Of a stretch of 6,771 nucleotides of DNA, positions 1-6,634 are shown in pieces. This DNA comes from Gammaproteobacteria bacterium (GTDB taxonomy: Bacteria > Pseudomonadota > Gammaproteobacteria > Steroidobacterales > SZUA-146), in the NCBI GenBank assembly GCA_013002925.1, contig JABDLQ010000472.1:1-6771 (forward strand). Direction: 5' to 3'. The translations under genes and the position numbers were made by a program. Each line of letters opens with the position of its first letter. Position 1 is the first letter of the stretch. The notes under the pieces were generated by a model. That model worked only from the letters and a program-made list of their open reading frames with translations, was not told the origin of the DNA and ran no database searches.

Positions 1-1
1 A

Positions 2-1897
2 CTTACTGATGTGCTGCCAACGGACGAAGCGCTTGAGCGCATCAAGGACGCAGTCAAAAGAACGTATGGCAGCAAAGGCGAAATCACGGTACGCAGAAAT
101 TTCGCGGCGGTGGATGCCGCCTTGCACCACCTGGTGGAAGTGCCGGTACCAGATACAATTTCAGGCACGATCACTATGCCACCAACTGTATCCCCGGCCG
201 CCCCTGTGTTTGTACGCCACGTGACCGCACGCATGATGGAGGGGCTGGGCGATGAACTGGCGGTCAGTGAATTGCCGGATGACGGTACCTATCCGTCTGG
301 TACCAGCCAGTGGGAGAAACGCAATATCAGTGACCAGGTTCCGGTATGGGACGAAGAGTTGTGTGTGCAATGTGGCAACTGCAGTTTTGTGTGTCCACAC
401 AGCGTGATTCGTGCAAAGTTTTTTCATGAGTCACACCTGAAACAGGCCCCGGAATCATTTCCATCAGCGCGCATCAATGCACGTGGTTTTCCGGAAACCC
501 GCTATGCACTGCAGGTGTATGAAGAAGATTGCACCGGTTGCCAGTTATGCGTGGAGGCGTGCCCTGTGACTGACACCGAACATTATGGGCGCCGCGCGAT
601 CAACATGGAACCCAAGTCGACGGCGCCAGAAAAGGTCCGTGAAAACCTCGCCTATTTTACCCATTTACCGGTTAACAAACGGGCCACGGTGGAGTATTCG
701 CGCGTCCAGGGGGCGCAGTTTCTACAGCCGTTATTTGAGTTCAGCGGCGCGTGCGCCGGTTGCGGGGAAACACCTTATATTCGTTTGTTGTCACAATTAT
801 TTGGCGATCGCCTGCTGGTCGCCAACGCCACCGGCTGCTCATCAATTTACGGCGGTAATCTGCCAACGACACCGTGGACAGTCAACCAGCAGGGACGGGG
901 GCCGGCCTGGTCAAACTCATTGTTTGAAGATAACGCTGAGTTCGGTCTGGGCATGCGAGTGAGCGTGGACAAGCACACGGACATGGCGCACTCGTTGTTG
1001 CGCGACCTGTCCTCCGAGATCGATAGCAAACTGGTGAATGCACTGATTACCGCACCACAAGTTCTGGAATCGGACCTGGCCTCACAGCGCGAGCGCGTCG
1101 CACAACTCAAAGTTGCTCTGCTTGAGTTGCAAACCCCGGCGGCTGAGAGTCTGTTGTCGGTTATCGATCACCTGGTAAGGCGCAGTGTGTGGCTGGTTGG
1201 GGGTGACGGCTGGGCCTACGATATTGGGTCCGGCGGACTGGATCACGTACTTGCCAGTGGTCGCGACGTCAATGTGCTGGTGCTCGATACCGAAGTTTAT
1301 TCCAACACGGGCGGACAAATGTCCAAAGCCACACCAACTGCCGCTTCAGCCAAATTTGCAGCTGCCGGCAAACGGGTTGGCAAAAAAGATCTGGCGTTGC
1401 AGGCGATTTCCTACGGCAACGTGTACGTGGCACAAATCGCCATGGGCGCCAATCCGCAACAATCACTGCTCGCACTACGTGAGGCAGAAGCATACCCCGG
1501 CCCTTCGCTGGTGCTGGCTTACAGTCATTGTATAGCGCACGGGATTGACATGACCAAGGGTCTCGAACAGCAAAAACTTGCGGTTGCCAGCTCTTACTGG
1601 CCGCTATTGCGCTATAACCCGGTGTTGCGTGAAGTGGGCCGCAATCCGTTTGTACTAGATTCACCCAGACCTACGGTGAAACTGGAGGACTACGCCTACA
1701 GAGAGTTACGCTACAGCATATTGACCCGGACTCACCCTGAAGACGCCGCAGAACTCATGCGTCATGCACAGGAAATCGTCGATCTGCGATGGAAAAACTA
1801 TGAGCAACTGGCCAGATATTCCGCGCACGAATTTCAGCCTGCACCTGACATCTACAGCAACAGAAACACACCAAATGGCAAACAACATGAACATTGA
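2..1897 (+). CDS. nifJ: Pyruvate:ferredoxin (flavodoxin) oxidoreductase, C-terminal half (5' end outside window)
   Basis: Homodimeric PFOR converts pyruvate and CoA to acetyl-CoA and CO2, reducing ferredoxin or flavodoxin; it can also run as pyruvate synthase. The gene is cut by the window start: the frame is open from base 2, and the GTG at 11 lies inside the protein, because the family is near 1,200 residues and only 631 are here. Visible parts, in order: the EKR domain with its EKR motif (314-322); a two-cluster ferredoxin domain with CxxCxxCxxxCP motifs at 362-397 and 530-565; and the thiamine-diphosphate domain. That domain carries the proximal [4Fe-4S] cysteines CAGC (752-763), C at 836 and C at 1529, plus GGDGWAYDIG (1199-1228) and NTGGQMSKATP (1304-1336). 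The missing N-terminal half should hold the pyruvate- and CoA-binding domains. All cofactor ligands expected here are intact, so the gene looks functional. The end overlaps the next gene. A 2-oxoacid oxidoreductase with another substrate is possible, but the single-chain architecture strongly favours pyruvate. Confidence 0.96.
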   Translation, partial: LTDVLPTDEALERIKDAVKRTYGSKGEITVRRNFAAVDAALHHLVEVPVPDTISGTITMPPTVSPAAPVFVRHVTARMMEGLGDELAVSELPDDGTYPSGTSQWEKRNISDQVPVWDEELCVQCGNCSFVCPHSVIRAKFFHESHLKQAPESFPSARINARGFPETRYALQVYEEDCTGCQLCVEACPVTDTEHYGRRAINMEPKSTAPEKVRENLAYFTHLPVNKRATVEYSRVQGAQFLQPLFEFSGACAGCGETPYIRLLSQLFGDRLLVANATGCSSIYGGNLPTTPWTVNQQGRGPAWSNSLFEDNAEFGLGMRVSVDKHTDMAHSLLRDLSSEIDSKLVNALITAPQVLESDLASQRERVAQLKVALLELQTPAAESLLSVIDHLVRRSVWLVGGDGWAYDIGSGGLDHVLASGRDVNVLVLDTEVYSNTGGQMSKATPTAASAKFAAAGKRVGKKDLALQAISYGNVYVAQIAMGANPQQSLLALREAEAYPGPSLVLAYSHCIAHGIDMTKGLEQQKLAVASSYWPLLRYNPVLREVGRNPFVLDSPRPTVKLEDYAYRELRYSILTRTHPEDAAELMRHAQEIVDLRWKNYEQLARYSAHEFQPAPDIYSNRNTPNGKQHEH

Positions 1898-2891
1898 TTT
1901 GAACACGCGCTACCTCGGATTGTCGCTTCCCTCACCCATTGTCGTTTCTGCCTGCACGCTATCGTCTGAACCTGAGAATATTGTGCAGATGGAAGACTGC
2001 GGAGCCGGTGCCGTTGTTCTGTTTTCATTGTTTGAAGAACGTATTGCCAGAGAAACAGAAGTACTCAATCGTCTCGAAGAGTCTGGTCATGCTTTTGCCG
2101 AAGCAATGGAGTTTTTTCCGCAGGCGGATGCCTATCAATTGGGAAGTGATCGCTATCTGGAGCTGATCCATGCGGCAAAACAACGAGTTGACATACCTGT
2201 CATTGCGAGTCTCAATGGGGTGAGTGCCGAGGGCTGGATTGACTATGCAAAACAGATGCAGCAGGCGGGTGCCGATGGCATCGAACTGAACATTTTCTAT
2301 TTGCCAACGGATATCGGGATTTCCGGCGTTGAAGTCGAGCAACGGTACATGCGCATAGTGCGCCGGGTTACAACCGCAGTTGATATTCCGGTAGCAATCA
2401 AGATCAATCCTTATTTTAGTGCCACCGGATGGATGGCAAAACATCTCGATGATCTGGGTATCGATGGCCTGGTGCTGTTTAATCGTTTGTATCAGCCAGG
2501 CATTGATATCGAGCGACTTCAGATCACGTCAGACCTGGAACTGAGTGAACCGCATGAAATCCGGCTGCCGCTATTGTGGATTGCCGCACTGCACGGTCGG
2601 TTGAATTCCTCTTTGGCAGCGACTTCGGGCGTCCGGGACGGGCATGAGGTAATTCAGTATTTGCTGGCTGGCGCAGATGTTGTCATGAGTGCTTCGGCAC
2701 TGTACAAACACGGTATAGAACATTTGCGCACGATGAGACATCAGCTAACCGATTGGATGGAACGCAAGCAGTTTGACTCCATTGAGGCCTTTCGTGGTGT
2801 CATGAGTCAGCAGTTCATGCACGATACTACCGGGCAGGCTCGCGCAAATTACATCCGCATACTTGAACAGTCAAAACACCAGGCAGATTAG
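1875..2891 (+). CDS. Dihydroorotate dehydrogenase-like FMN flavoprotein (not a canonical PyrD)
   Basis: A 338-residue TIM-barrel protein of the dihydroorotate dehydrogenase (DHOD) superfamily, probably FMN-binding and cytoplasmic. Family traits: the opening strand YLGLSLPSPIVVSA (13-26), the barrel strand IPVIASLNG (107-115), the lysine strand IPVAIKINPYFS (171-182), GLVLFNR (198-204), and a C-terminal phosphate-binding area TSGVRDG (250-256) followed by GADVVMSASALY (266-277). At the site where true PyrD has ELNxSCPN with the catalytic Cys/Ser, this protein reads ELNIFYLPTD (137-146), so it should not be called pyrD. Such DHOD-like proteins are, from memory, often found beside nifJ; their reaction is not known to me. 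Start choice: ATG 1875 gives a 23-bp overlap with the PFOR gene. ATG 1887 (MNIDLNTRYLG) fits the usual family N-terminus equally well or better. Neither has a clear Shine-Dalgarno sequence, suggesting coupling to PFOR translation. Confidence 0.88.
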   Translation: MANNMNIDLNTRYLGLSLPSPIVVSACTLSSEPENIVQMEDCGAGAVVLFSLFEERIARETEVLNRLEESGHAFAEAMEFFPQADAYQLGSDRYLELIHAAKQRVDIPVIASLNGVSAEGWIDYAKQMQQAGADGIELNIFYLPTDIGISGVEVEQRYMRIVRRVTTAVDIPVAIKINPYFSATGWMAKHLDDLGIDGLVLFNRLYQPGIDIERLQITSDLELSEPHEIRLPLLWIAALHGRLNSSLAATSGVRDGHEVIQYLLAGADVVMSASALYKHGIEHLRTMRHQLTDWMERKQFDSIEAFRGVMSQQFMHDTTGQARANYIRILEQSKHQAD

Positions 2892-2915
2892 TATTTAAGG
2901 AATCAGAAACAGACT

Positions 2916-2951
2916 ATGTTCTTCACTGCACTGGACCAGCTCCTGAGATGA
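2916..2951 (+). other. Possible 11-codon mini-ORF coupled to frdC
   Basis: The gap before frdC contains ATG at 2916 followed by 11 codons (MFFTALDQLLR) and a TGA at 2949-2951 that overlaps the frdC ATG as ATGA. An AAGGA stretch (2897-2901) lies 14 bases before the ATG, which is long for a ribosome binding site. The frdC start itself has only a GAG immediately next to it. The arrangement would suit translational coupling, in which ribosomes ending the mini-ORF restart on frdC. It may equally be chance; no homology is recognised. Confidence 0.25.
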
Positions 2952-3700
2952 ATGTCGCCGACACATCTGCCAGCACACGAGGCTCTTCACGAGAGCTGTG
3001 GTTTGAAATTGTCAGCGGTGGCAGCGGTCTTGCGTTAGCGCTTTTTATGTGGGGCCATATGTTTCTTGTGGGCACCATACTGTTTGGCGAACGCGGTTTT
3101 GACTGGCTGGCAGGCGGCCTTGAAAAGCTCTATATTGCCCAGCCAACGATTGTCATCATTTTTATTTTGTTTCTGGTCCATGCTGTGTTTGCAAGCCGCA
3201 AAATTCCGCTGCAGCTTCGGGAACGAAAAGCGATGATGAAACTGGCCGGCAACTTGCGGGCAGTTGCCTTTGCGTCCCCGAACACGGCTGCTCCCAGTGT
3301 GGGTACACGGCCCCACCTCGAATCCTGGCTGTGGATCTGGCAAGTGCGTACCGGCATGGTGATGCTGATACTGGGTACTGCGCACCTGGTGCTCATCACG
3401 GTCGATATTTTCACCCCCATGTTTGGTGAAGTCGCCGGGATTGAAGCCTCGTCATCCATGGCACGGGTTCGTGAATGGCTGATGCTTCCTTACGCGGTGT
3501 TGCTGCTATGCGTTGAGTTTCACGCCGGTGTCGGCCTGTACCGTCTGGCCGTAAAATGGGGCTTTGGCGCAAAACTTTCGCGCGCGGCATTGTGGCGCAT
3601 CGAAAAACTCATTTTTTGGACCTTTCTGGGGCTTGGCATTGTCATCTTGCTGGTGTTAGCTGCCTGGTTGCCGCCGCCTTTCGCTTTCATGCTGGAATGA
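2948..3700 (+). CDS. frdC: Fumarate reductase diheme cytochrome b membrane subunit
   Basis: The 250-residue membrane anchor that oxidises quinol and passes electrons through two b hemes to FrdB/FrdA. It resembles Wolinella succinogenes FrdC (about 256 residues) closely in motif order. Four heme-ligand histidines are in place: H37 (MWGHMF), H78 (LVHAVFASRKIP), H146 (LGTAHLVLI) and H192 (VEFHAGVGLYRLAVKWG). By alignment from memory they match Wolinella H44, H93, H143 and H182. E59 matches the quinol-site Glu66, and E190, two residues before H192, matches the E-pathway Glu180. Five hydrophobic segments are visible, at about 21-46, 65-85, 127-153, 174-200 and 216-242. This is a type B (one anchor, two hemes) enzyme, unlike the two-subunit FrdCD of E. 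coli. ATG 2948 is the only sensible start. A type B succinate dehydrogenase is the alternative name; direction cannot be read from sequence. Confidence 0.93.
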   Translation: MNVADTSASTRGSSRELWFEIVSGGSGLALALFMWGHMFLVGTILFGERGFDWLAGGLEKLYIAQPTIVIIFILFLVHAVFASRKIPLQLRERKAMMKLAGNLRAVAFASPNTAAPSVGTRPHLESWLWIWQVRTGMVMLILGTAHLVLITVDIFTPMFGEVAGIEASSSMARVREWLMLPYAVLLLCVEFHAGVGLYRLAVKWGFGAKLSRAALWRIEKLIFWTFLGLGIVILLVLAAWLPPPFAFMLE

Positions 3701-3701
3701 C

Positions 3702-5654
3702 ATGGATGCCATACTAAATACTGATGTACTGGTCATCGGCGGTGGGCTTGCCGGCGAACGCTGCGCAATCGAAGCGGCGAATGCCGGGCAAGACGTCATC
3801 ATTGCGTCGCTCATTCCGCCACGCCGCAGTCACAGTTGCGCCGCTCAGGGTGGTATGCAGGCCGCACTTGGAAACTGTGCGATGGGTGACGGTGACAATC
3901 CGAATGTCCATTTTCTGGATACAGTACGGGGTTCCGACTGGGGTGCGGACCAGGAAGTGGTGCGCATGTTTGTCGATGAGGCTCCGGCTGCTGTGCGCGA
4001 ATTAGCTTATTTTGGGGTTCCGTGGACCCGTGTGACGGCCGGTACCCAAACGCACTTCATCAAAGGCCGCAAAGTTGAATTGACGGAAAGTGAAGAAAAC
4101 GCGGGCTTGTTGATGCAGCGTGATTTTGGCGGTACAGCAAAATGGCGGACCTGTTACGCGGCAGCCGGCACCGGACATGCTGCGCTCTATGCAATCGATG
4201 GAGAGGTCGTGCGCCTCGGAATCACAGTCAGAGACCGTGTAGAGGCGCTGAGTCTGATACATGATCAGGGGCGCTGCCATGGCGCGGTTGTGCGCTGCCT
4301 GCGAACCGGAAAAATCGGGGTAATTATTGCCAAGGCAACGGTCATTGCAACTGGCGGTCATGGTCGCATTTACGGAAAATACACGACCAATGCCACGATA
4401 AACGAGGGTACCGGGACAGCAATGGCGCTGGCAACCGGTGTCGTGCCGCTGGGCAACATGGAAGCGGTGCAGTTTCATCCGACCGGTCTGTGGCCCAGCG
4501 GTATTTTGGTGACCGAAGGTTGTCGTGGTGATGGTGGCTATCTGCTCAATCGAAAGTTGCAGCGGTTTATGGTGGATCTGGAACCGGAAAAACAGGAACT
4601 GGCCAGCCGCGATGTGGTCAGCCGCCATATGATGACGCAGATCCGTGAAGGTCTGGGTGTCGACGGGCCTTTTGGTACACATTTGTGGCTCGATATACGC
4701 CATCTGGGTCGTGAACATGTGCATACCAAACTTCGTGAAGTGTATGAAATATGTCAGGATTTTCTTGGACTTGATCCTGCTGACGAGCTGATTCCTGTGC
4801 GTCCGACGCAGCACTATTCCATGGGTGGTGTGCGCGTAAACAAGGACGGTCAGGCGTATGGGATGAGCGGCTTGTTTGCGGCCGGCGAAGCGGCTTGTTG
4901 GGATATGCATGGGTTTAATCGCCTGGGTGGAAATAGTCTGGCTGAAACTATAGTTGCCGGACGTATCGTCGGTGCCAGGGCCGCCCAGTTTGCCGGGGGT
5001 AAAACCGATGGTCCGGACCCTGCCCTCGTTGAGCACAGTGTGCGGGAACAACAGGAGGTCATCGCTGACTGGCTTGCGCGCAGCGGTAACGGACCGACCG
5101 TGTATGAGATCCGCGATCGTCTTGCAGAAACGATGATGGGCAAAGTCGGAATTTTTCGAAACGGTGAGGAACTTGAAGAGGCAGTTACTGATATTTACGA
5201 CCTGATCCAGGCTTGTGACACCGCTGTATTGCGCTCAAAAGTACCGGGCATGAATCCCGAGCTTGCATTTGCCTTGCGGTTACCCGGCATGCTCCGGCTT
5301 GCTCTTGTCACAGCCCAGGGTGCACTTGCCAGAACTGAAAGTCGCGGCGCGCATTCACGTACGGACTATGCCGCCCGGGACGATGCCAGATGGCTGAAGC
5401 GCACGCTCGCGCGCTGGCCGCACGGCGCGACTGCCCCGGTTTTCGACTATGAGCCTGTCGGCCTGCTGGACTTACCACCAGCTGGCCGGGGCTACGGAAA
5501 GAGTTCAATTATCGAGATGAGTGAAGAGCTCGCAGACTACAATGAAACCGTCAGCGAGGAACAACAACGACATGGACGTTTGGATTCCGACTCACCATTT
5601 GGTGCGAACCTGCGTGCGGGTGAATGGCGCAAGGCTACAGGAGAAGTTTCATGA
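3702..5654 (+). CDS. frdA: Fumarate reductase flavoprotein (catalytic) subunit
   Basis: The 650-residue catalytic subunit with covalently bound FAD, reducing fumarate to succinate on the cytoplasmic face of the membrane. It has an N-terminal dinucleotide fold VLVIGGGLAGERCA (9-22), and the flavinylation motif RSHSCAAQGG (42-51) with H44 as the likely FAD-linked histidine. Active-site segments are QFHPTG (257-262, H259), ASRDVVSR (301-308, R303 the likely proton-donating arginine), RPTQHYSMGG (367-376, H371) and HGFNRLGGNSLAE (403-415, R407). The C-terminal ESRGAHSRTDY segment (546-556) is typical of the family. Length agrees with Wolinella FrdA (about 656). The usual residue after HS in the flavin motif is Ala; here it is Cys46, a mild change. 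The gene starts one base after frdC stops and has only a weak ribosome binding site, so translation is probably coupled. There is no twin-arginine signal, so it is not the periplasmic Mfr type. Succinate dehydrogenase A is the alternative label. Confidence 0.95.
   Translation: MDAILNTDVLVIGGGLAGERCAIEAANAGQDVIIASLIPPRRSHSCAAQGGMQAALGNCAMGDGDNPNVHFLDTVRGSDWGADQEVVRMFVDEAPAAVRELAYFGVPWTRVTAGTQTHFIKGRKVELTESEENAGLLMQRDFGGTAKWRTCYAAAGTGHAALYAIDGEVVRLGITVRDRVEALSLIHDQGRCHGAVVRCLRTGKIGVIIAKATVIATGGHGRIYGKYTTNATINEGTGTAMALATGVVPLGNMEAVQFHPTGLWPSGILVTEGCRGDGGYLLNRKLQRFMVDLEPEKQELASRDVVSRHMMTQIREGLGVDGPFGTHLWLDIRHLGREHVHTKLREVYEICQDFLGLDPADELIPVRPTQHYSMGGVRVNKDGQAYGMSGLFAAGEAACWDMHGFNRLGGNSLAETIVAGRIVGARAAQFAGGKTDGPDPALVEHSVREQQEVIADWLARSGNGPTVYEIRDRLAETMMGKVGIFRNGEELEEAVTDIYDLIQACDTAVLRSKVPGMNPELAFALRLPGMLRLALVTAQGALARTESRGAHSRTDYAARDDARWLKRTLARWPHGATAPVFDYEPVGLLDLPPAGRGYGKSSIIEMSEELADYNETVSEEQQRHGRLDSDSPFGANLRAGEWRKATGEVS
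5639..5645 (+). promoter_or_regulatory. Ribosome binding site of frdB
   Basis: AGGAGAA lies inside the end of frdA; AGGAG ends seven bases before ATG 5651. It is the clearest Shine-Dalgarno sequence in the cluster. It decides the frdB start in favour of 5651 over the upstream in-frame ATG at 5624, which would place nine extra residues before the conserved N-terminus. Confidence 0.75.
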
Positions 5655-6436
5655 GTGAAGCGCGTACGCTGGTGTTTGAAATTTTTCGATACAATCCGCA
5701 GGATCCGGACACCGCACCCCACATACAGCGTTTTGAAATGCGCGAAGAGCCTCATCTGACCCTCTACCTGGCGCTTAACTACATTCGTGAAAATCTCGAT
5801 CCGAGTTTACAGTTTGATTTTGCCTGTCGCTCTGCAGTGTGCGGATCCTGCGCAATGATTGTCAATGGGCGGCCGGTACTCGCCTGCCGGACGCGCACGG
5901 CGGATCTGGCGAACACAATTCGATTGCAACCGTTACCGGTATTTGAGCTTATCGGAGACTTGTCGGTAGATACCGGTCGGTGGTTTCGAGGCATGGCAGA
6001 AAAAGTGGAAGCGTGGATTCACTCAAACGAACCCTTTGATCCCTCTGCTCCGGAAGAGCGTATGGAAGATGAACTGGCGCGTACGATATACGAAAGTGAA
6101 CGATGCATAGAGTGCGGTTGCTGCGTTGCCGGTTGTGGCGTTGCACTGACCCGTGATGACTTTGTTGGACCGGCCGGCCTCAATCGTATTGCGCGTTTCA
6201 TGCTGGACCCAAGGGATCAGCGTGAGGACGCTGAGTGGTTTGAAGTGGTTTCAAGTGATGAGGGCGTTTTTGGTTGTATTGGCCTGATGGCGTGTCAGGA
6301 TGTGTGCCCAAAGGAGCTTCCACTTTTGGAAGTGCATGCGTACCTGCGGCGCAAAATGCTGCTCAGCAAGGCCCCCGACCTGTTAAAAAACATCTCCGCG
6401 CGACGTAAAGAAAGCGCGCCAAAAACACCGTCGTAA
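5651..6436 (+). CDS. frdB: Fumarate reductase iron-sulfur subunit
   Basis: The 261-residue electron-transfer subunit linking the heme subunit FrdC to FAD in FrdA. The N-terminal plant-ferredoxin-like domain holds the [2Fe-2S] ligands C59, C64, C67 (CRSAVCGSC) and C79. The C-terminal bacterial-ferredoxin domain has CIECGCCVAGC (152-162) and CIGLMACQDVCP (209-220). By family rule, C152, C155, C158 and C219 bind the [4Fe-4S] cluster, and C162, C209 and C215 bind the [3Fe-4S] cluster. The stretch DDFVGPAGLNRIARFMLDPRD (169-189) is typical of the Wolinella/Campylobacter type. The start at 5651 overlaps the frdA stop as ATGA and follows a good ribosome binding site. All cluster ligands are intact and the length is normal. 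It is the last intact gene of the cluster, completing the order frdC-frdA-frdB. Confidence 0.95.
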   Translation: MSEARTLVFEIFRYNPQDPDTAPHIQRFEMREEPHLTLYLALNYIRENLDPSLQFDFACRSAVCGSCAMIVNGRPVLACRTRTADLANTIRLQPLPVFELIGDLSVDTGRWFRGMAEKVEAWIHSNEPFDPSAPEERMEDELARTIYESERCIECGCCVAGCGVALTRDDFVGPAGLNRIARFMLDPRDQREDAEWFEVVSSDEGVFGCIGLMACQDVCPKELPLLEVHAYLRRKMLLSKAPDLLKNISARRKESAPKTPS

Positions 6437-6449
6437 CGGGATAGGAAAA

Positions 6450-6475
6450 ACTCTGTGCCACCCCAGGGGGAGAGT
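6450..6475 (+). other. Small hairpin after frdB
   Basis: ACTCT (6450-6454) pairs with AGAGT (6471-6475) around a C-rich then G-rich core (CC at 6458-6459 and CCCC at 6461-6464 against GGGGG at 6466-6470). It sits 14 bases after the frdB stop. No T-run follows, so it is not a textbook Rho-independent terminator; it could stabilise the mRNA 3' end. The rest of 6437-6559 shows no gene, promoter or RNA that I can support. Confidence 0.35.
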
Positions 6476-6591
6476 CAGATGAAGGGAAGCGCAGCGCCAG
6501 ATGCAGGGGTCATTAAGTCACCGAAACCGTAAGCTCAATTAGCACGATCCCGGATATGTGTAAGCGCTTAATTAACGGCACTGTAACCTGC

Positions 6592-6623
6592 GAACCGGAT
6601 TGGTTCACGCTCTGGTTTTTTTT
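6592..6623 (+). terminator. Possible Rho-independent terminator
   Basis: AACCGGA (6593-6599) can pair with TCTGGTT (6611-6617), with one G-T wobble and an 11-base loop, and runs directly into eight T bases (6616-6623). An alternative, shorter hairpin GAACC/GGTTC (6592-6596 with 6602-6606) competes with it. It lies about 155 bases after frdB, within the supposed IS end, so it could stop frd transcription or shield the IS gene from outside reads. The stem is short. Confidence 0.35.
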
Positions 6624-6634
6624 CGGAGCGAGTA

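Noticed and set aside
11..13. GTG as the start of a complete 628-residue protein.
   Set aside because: The frame is open to the window edge and the sequence starts in the middle of PFOR; the family needs roughly 550 more N-terminal residues.
1764..1874. An upstream ATG that would lengthen the DHOD-like protein by 37 residues.
   Set aside because: The extension lies entirely in the PFOR coding region, reads as non-conserved sequence, and the family N-terminus begins around MNIDLNTRYLG.
2863..2947. A sigma-70 promoter or FNR-type site before frdC.
   Set aside because: TTGAAC (2863-2868) has no acceptable -10 box at 16-18 bases, and no TTGAT-N4-ATCAA type sequence is present in the gap.
4002..5051. 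A 349-codon open frame on the - strand within frdA.
   Set aside because: It lies wholly opposite a strongly conserved gene with intact active-site motifs. Its peptide has no family pattern I recognise and is rich in Thr, His and Cys, as expected of a shadow frame.
5624..5650. An upstream in-frame ATG for frdB.
   Set aside because: The ATG at 5651 has a good ribosome binding site at proper distance and an ATGA overlap with frdA; the nine extra residues are only the frdA end read in another frame.
3702..6436. Periplasmic methylmenaquinol:fumarate reductase (Mfr type).
   Set aside because: No twin-arginine signal on FrdA, and the partner is a diheme cytochrome b rather than a cysteine-rich CCG-domain subunit.
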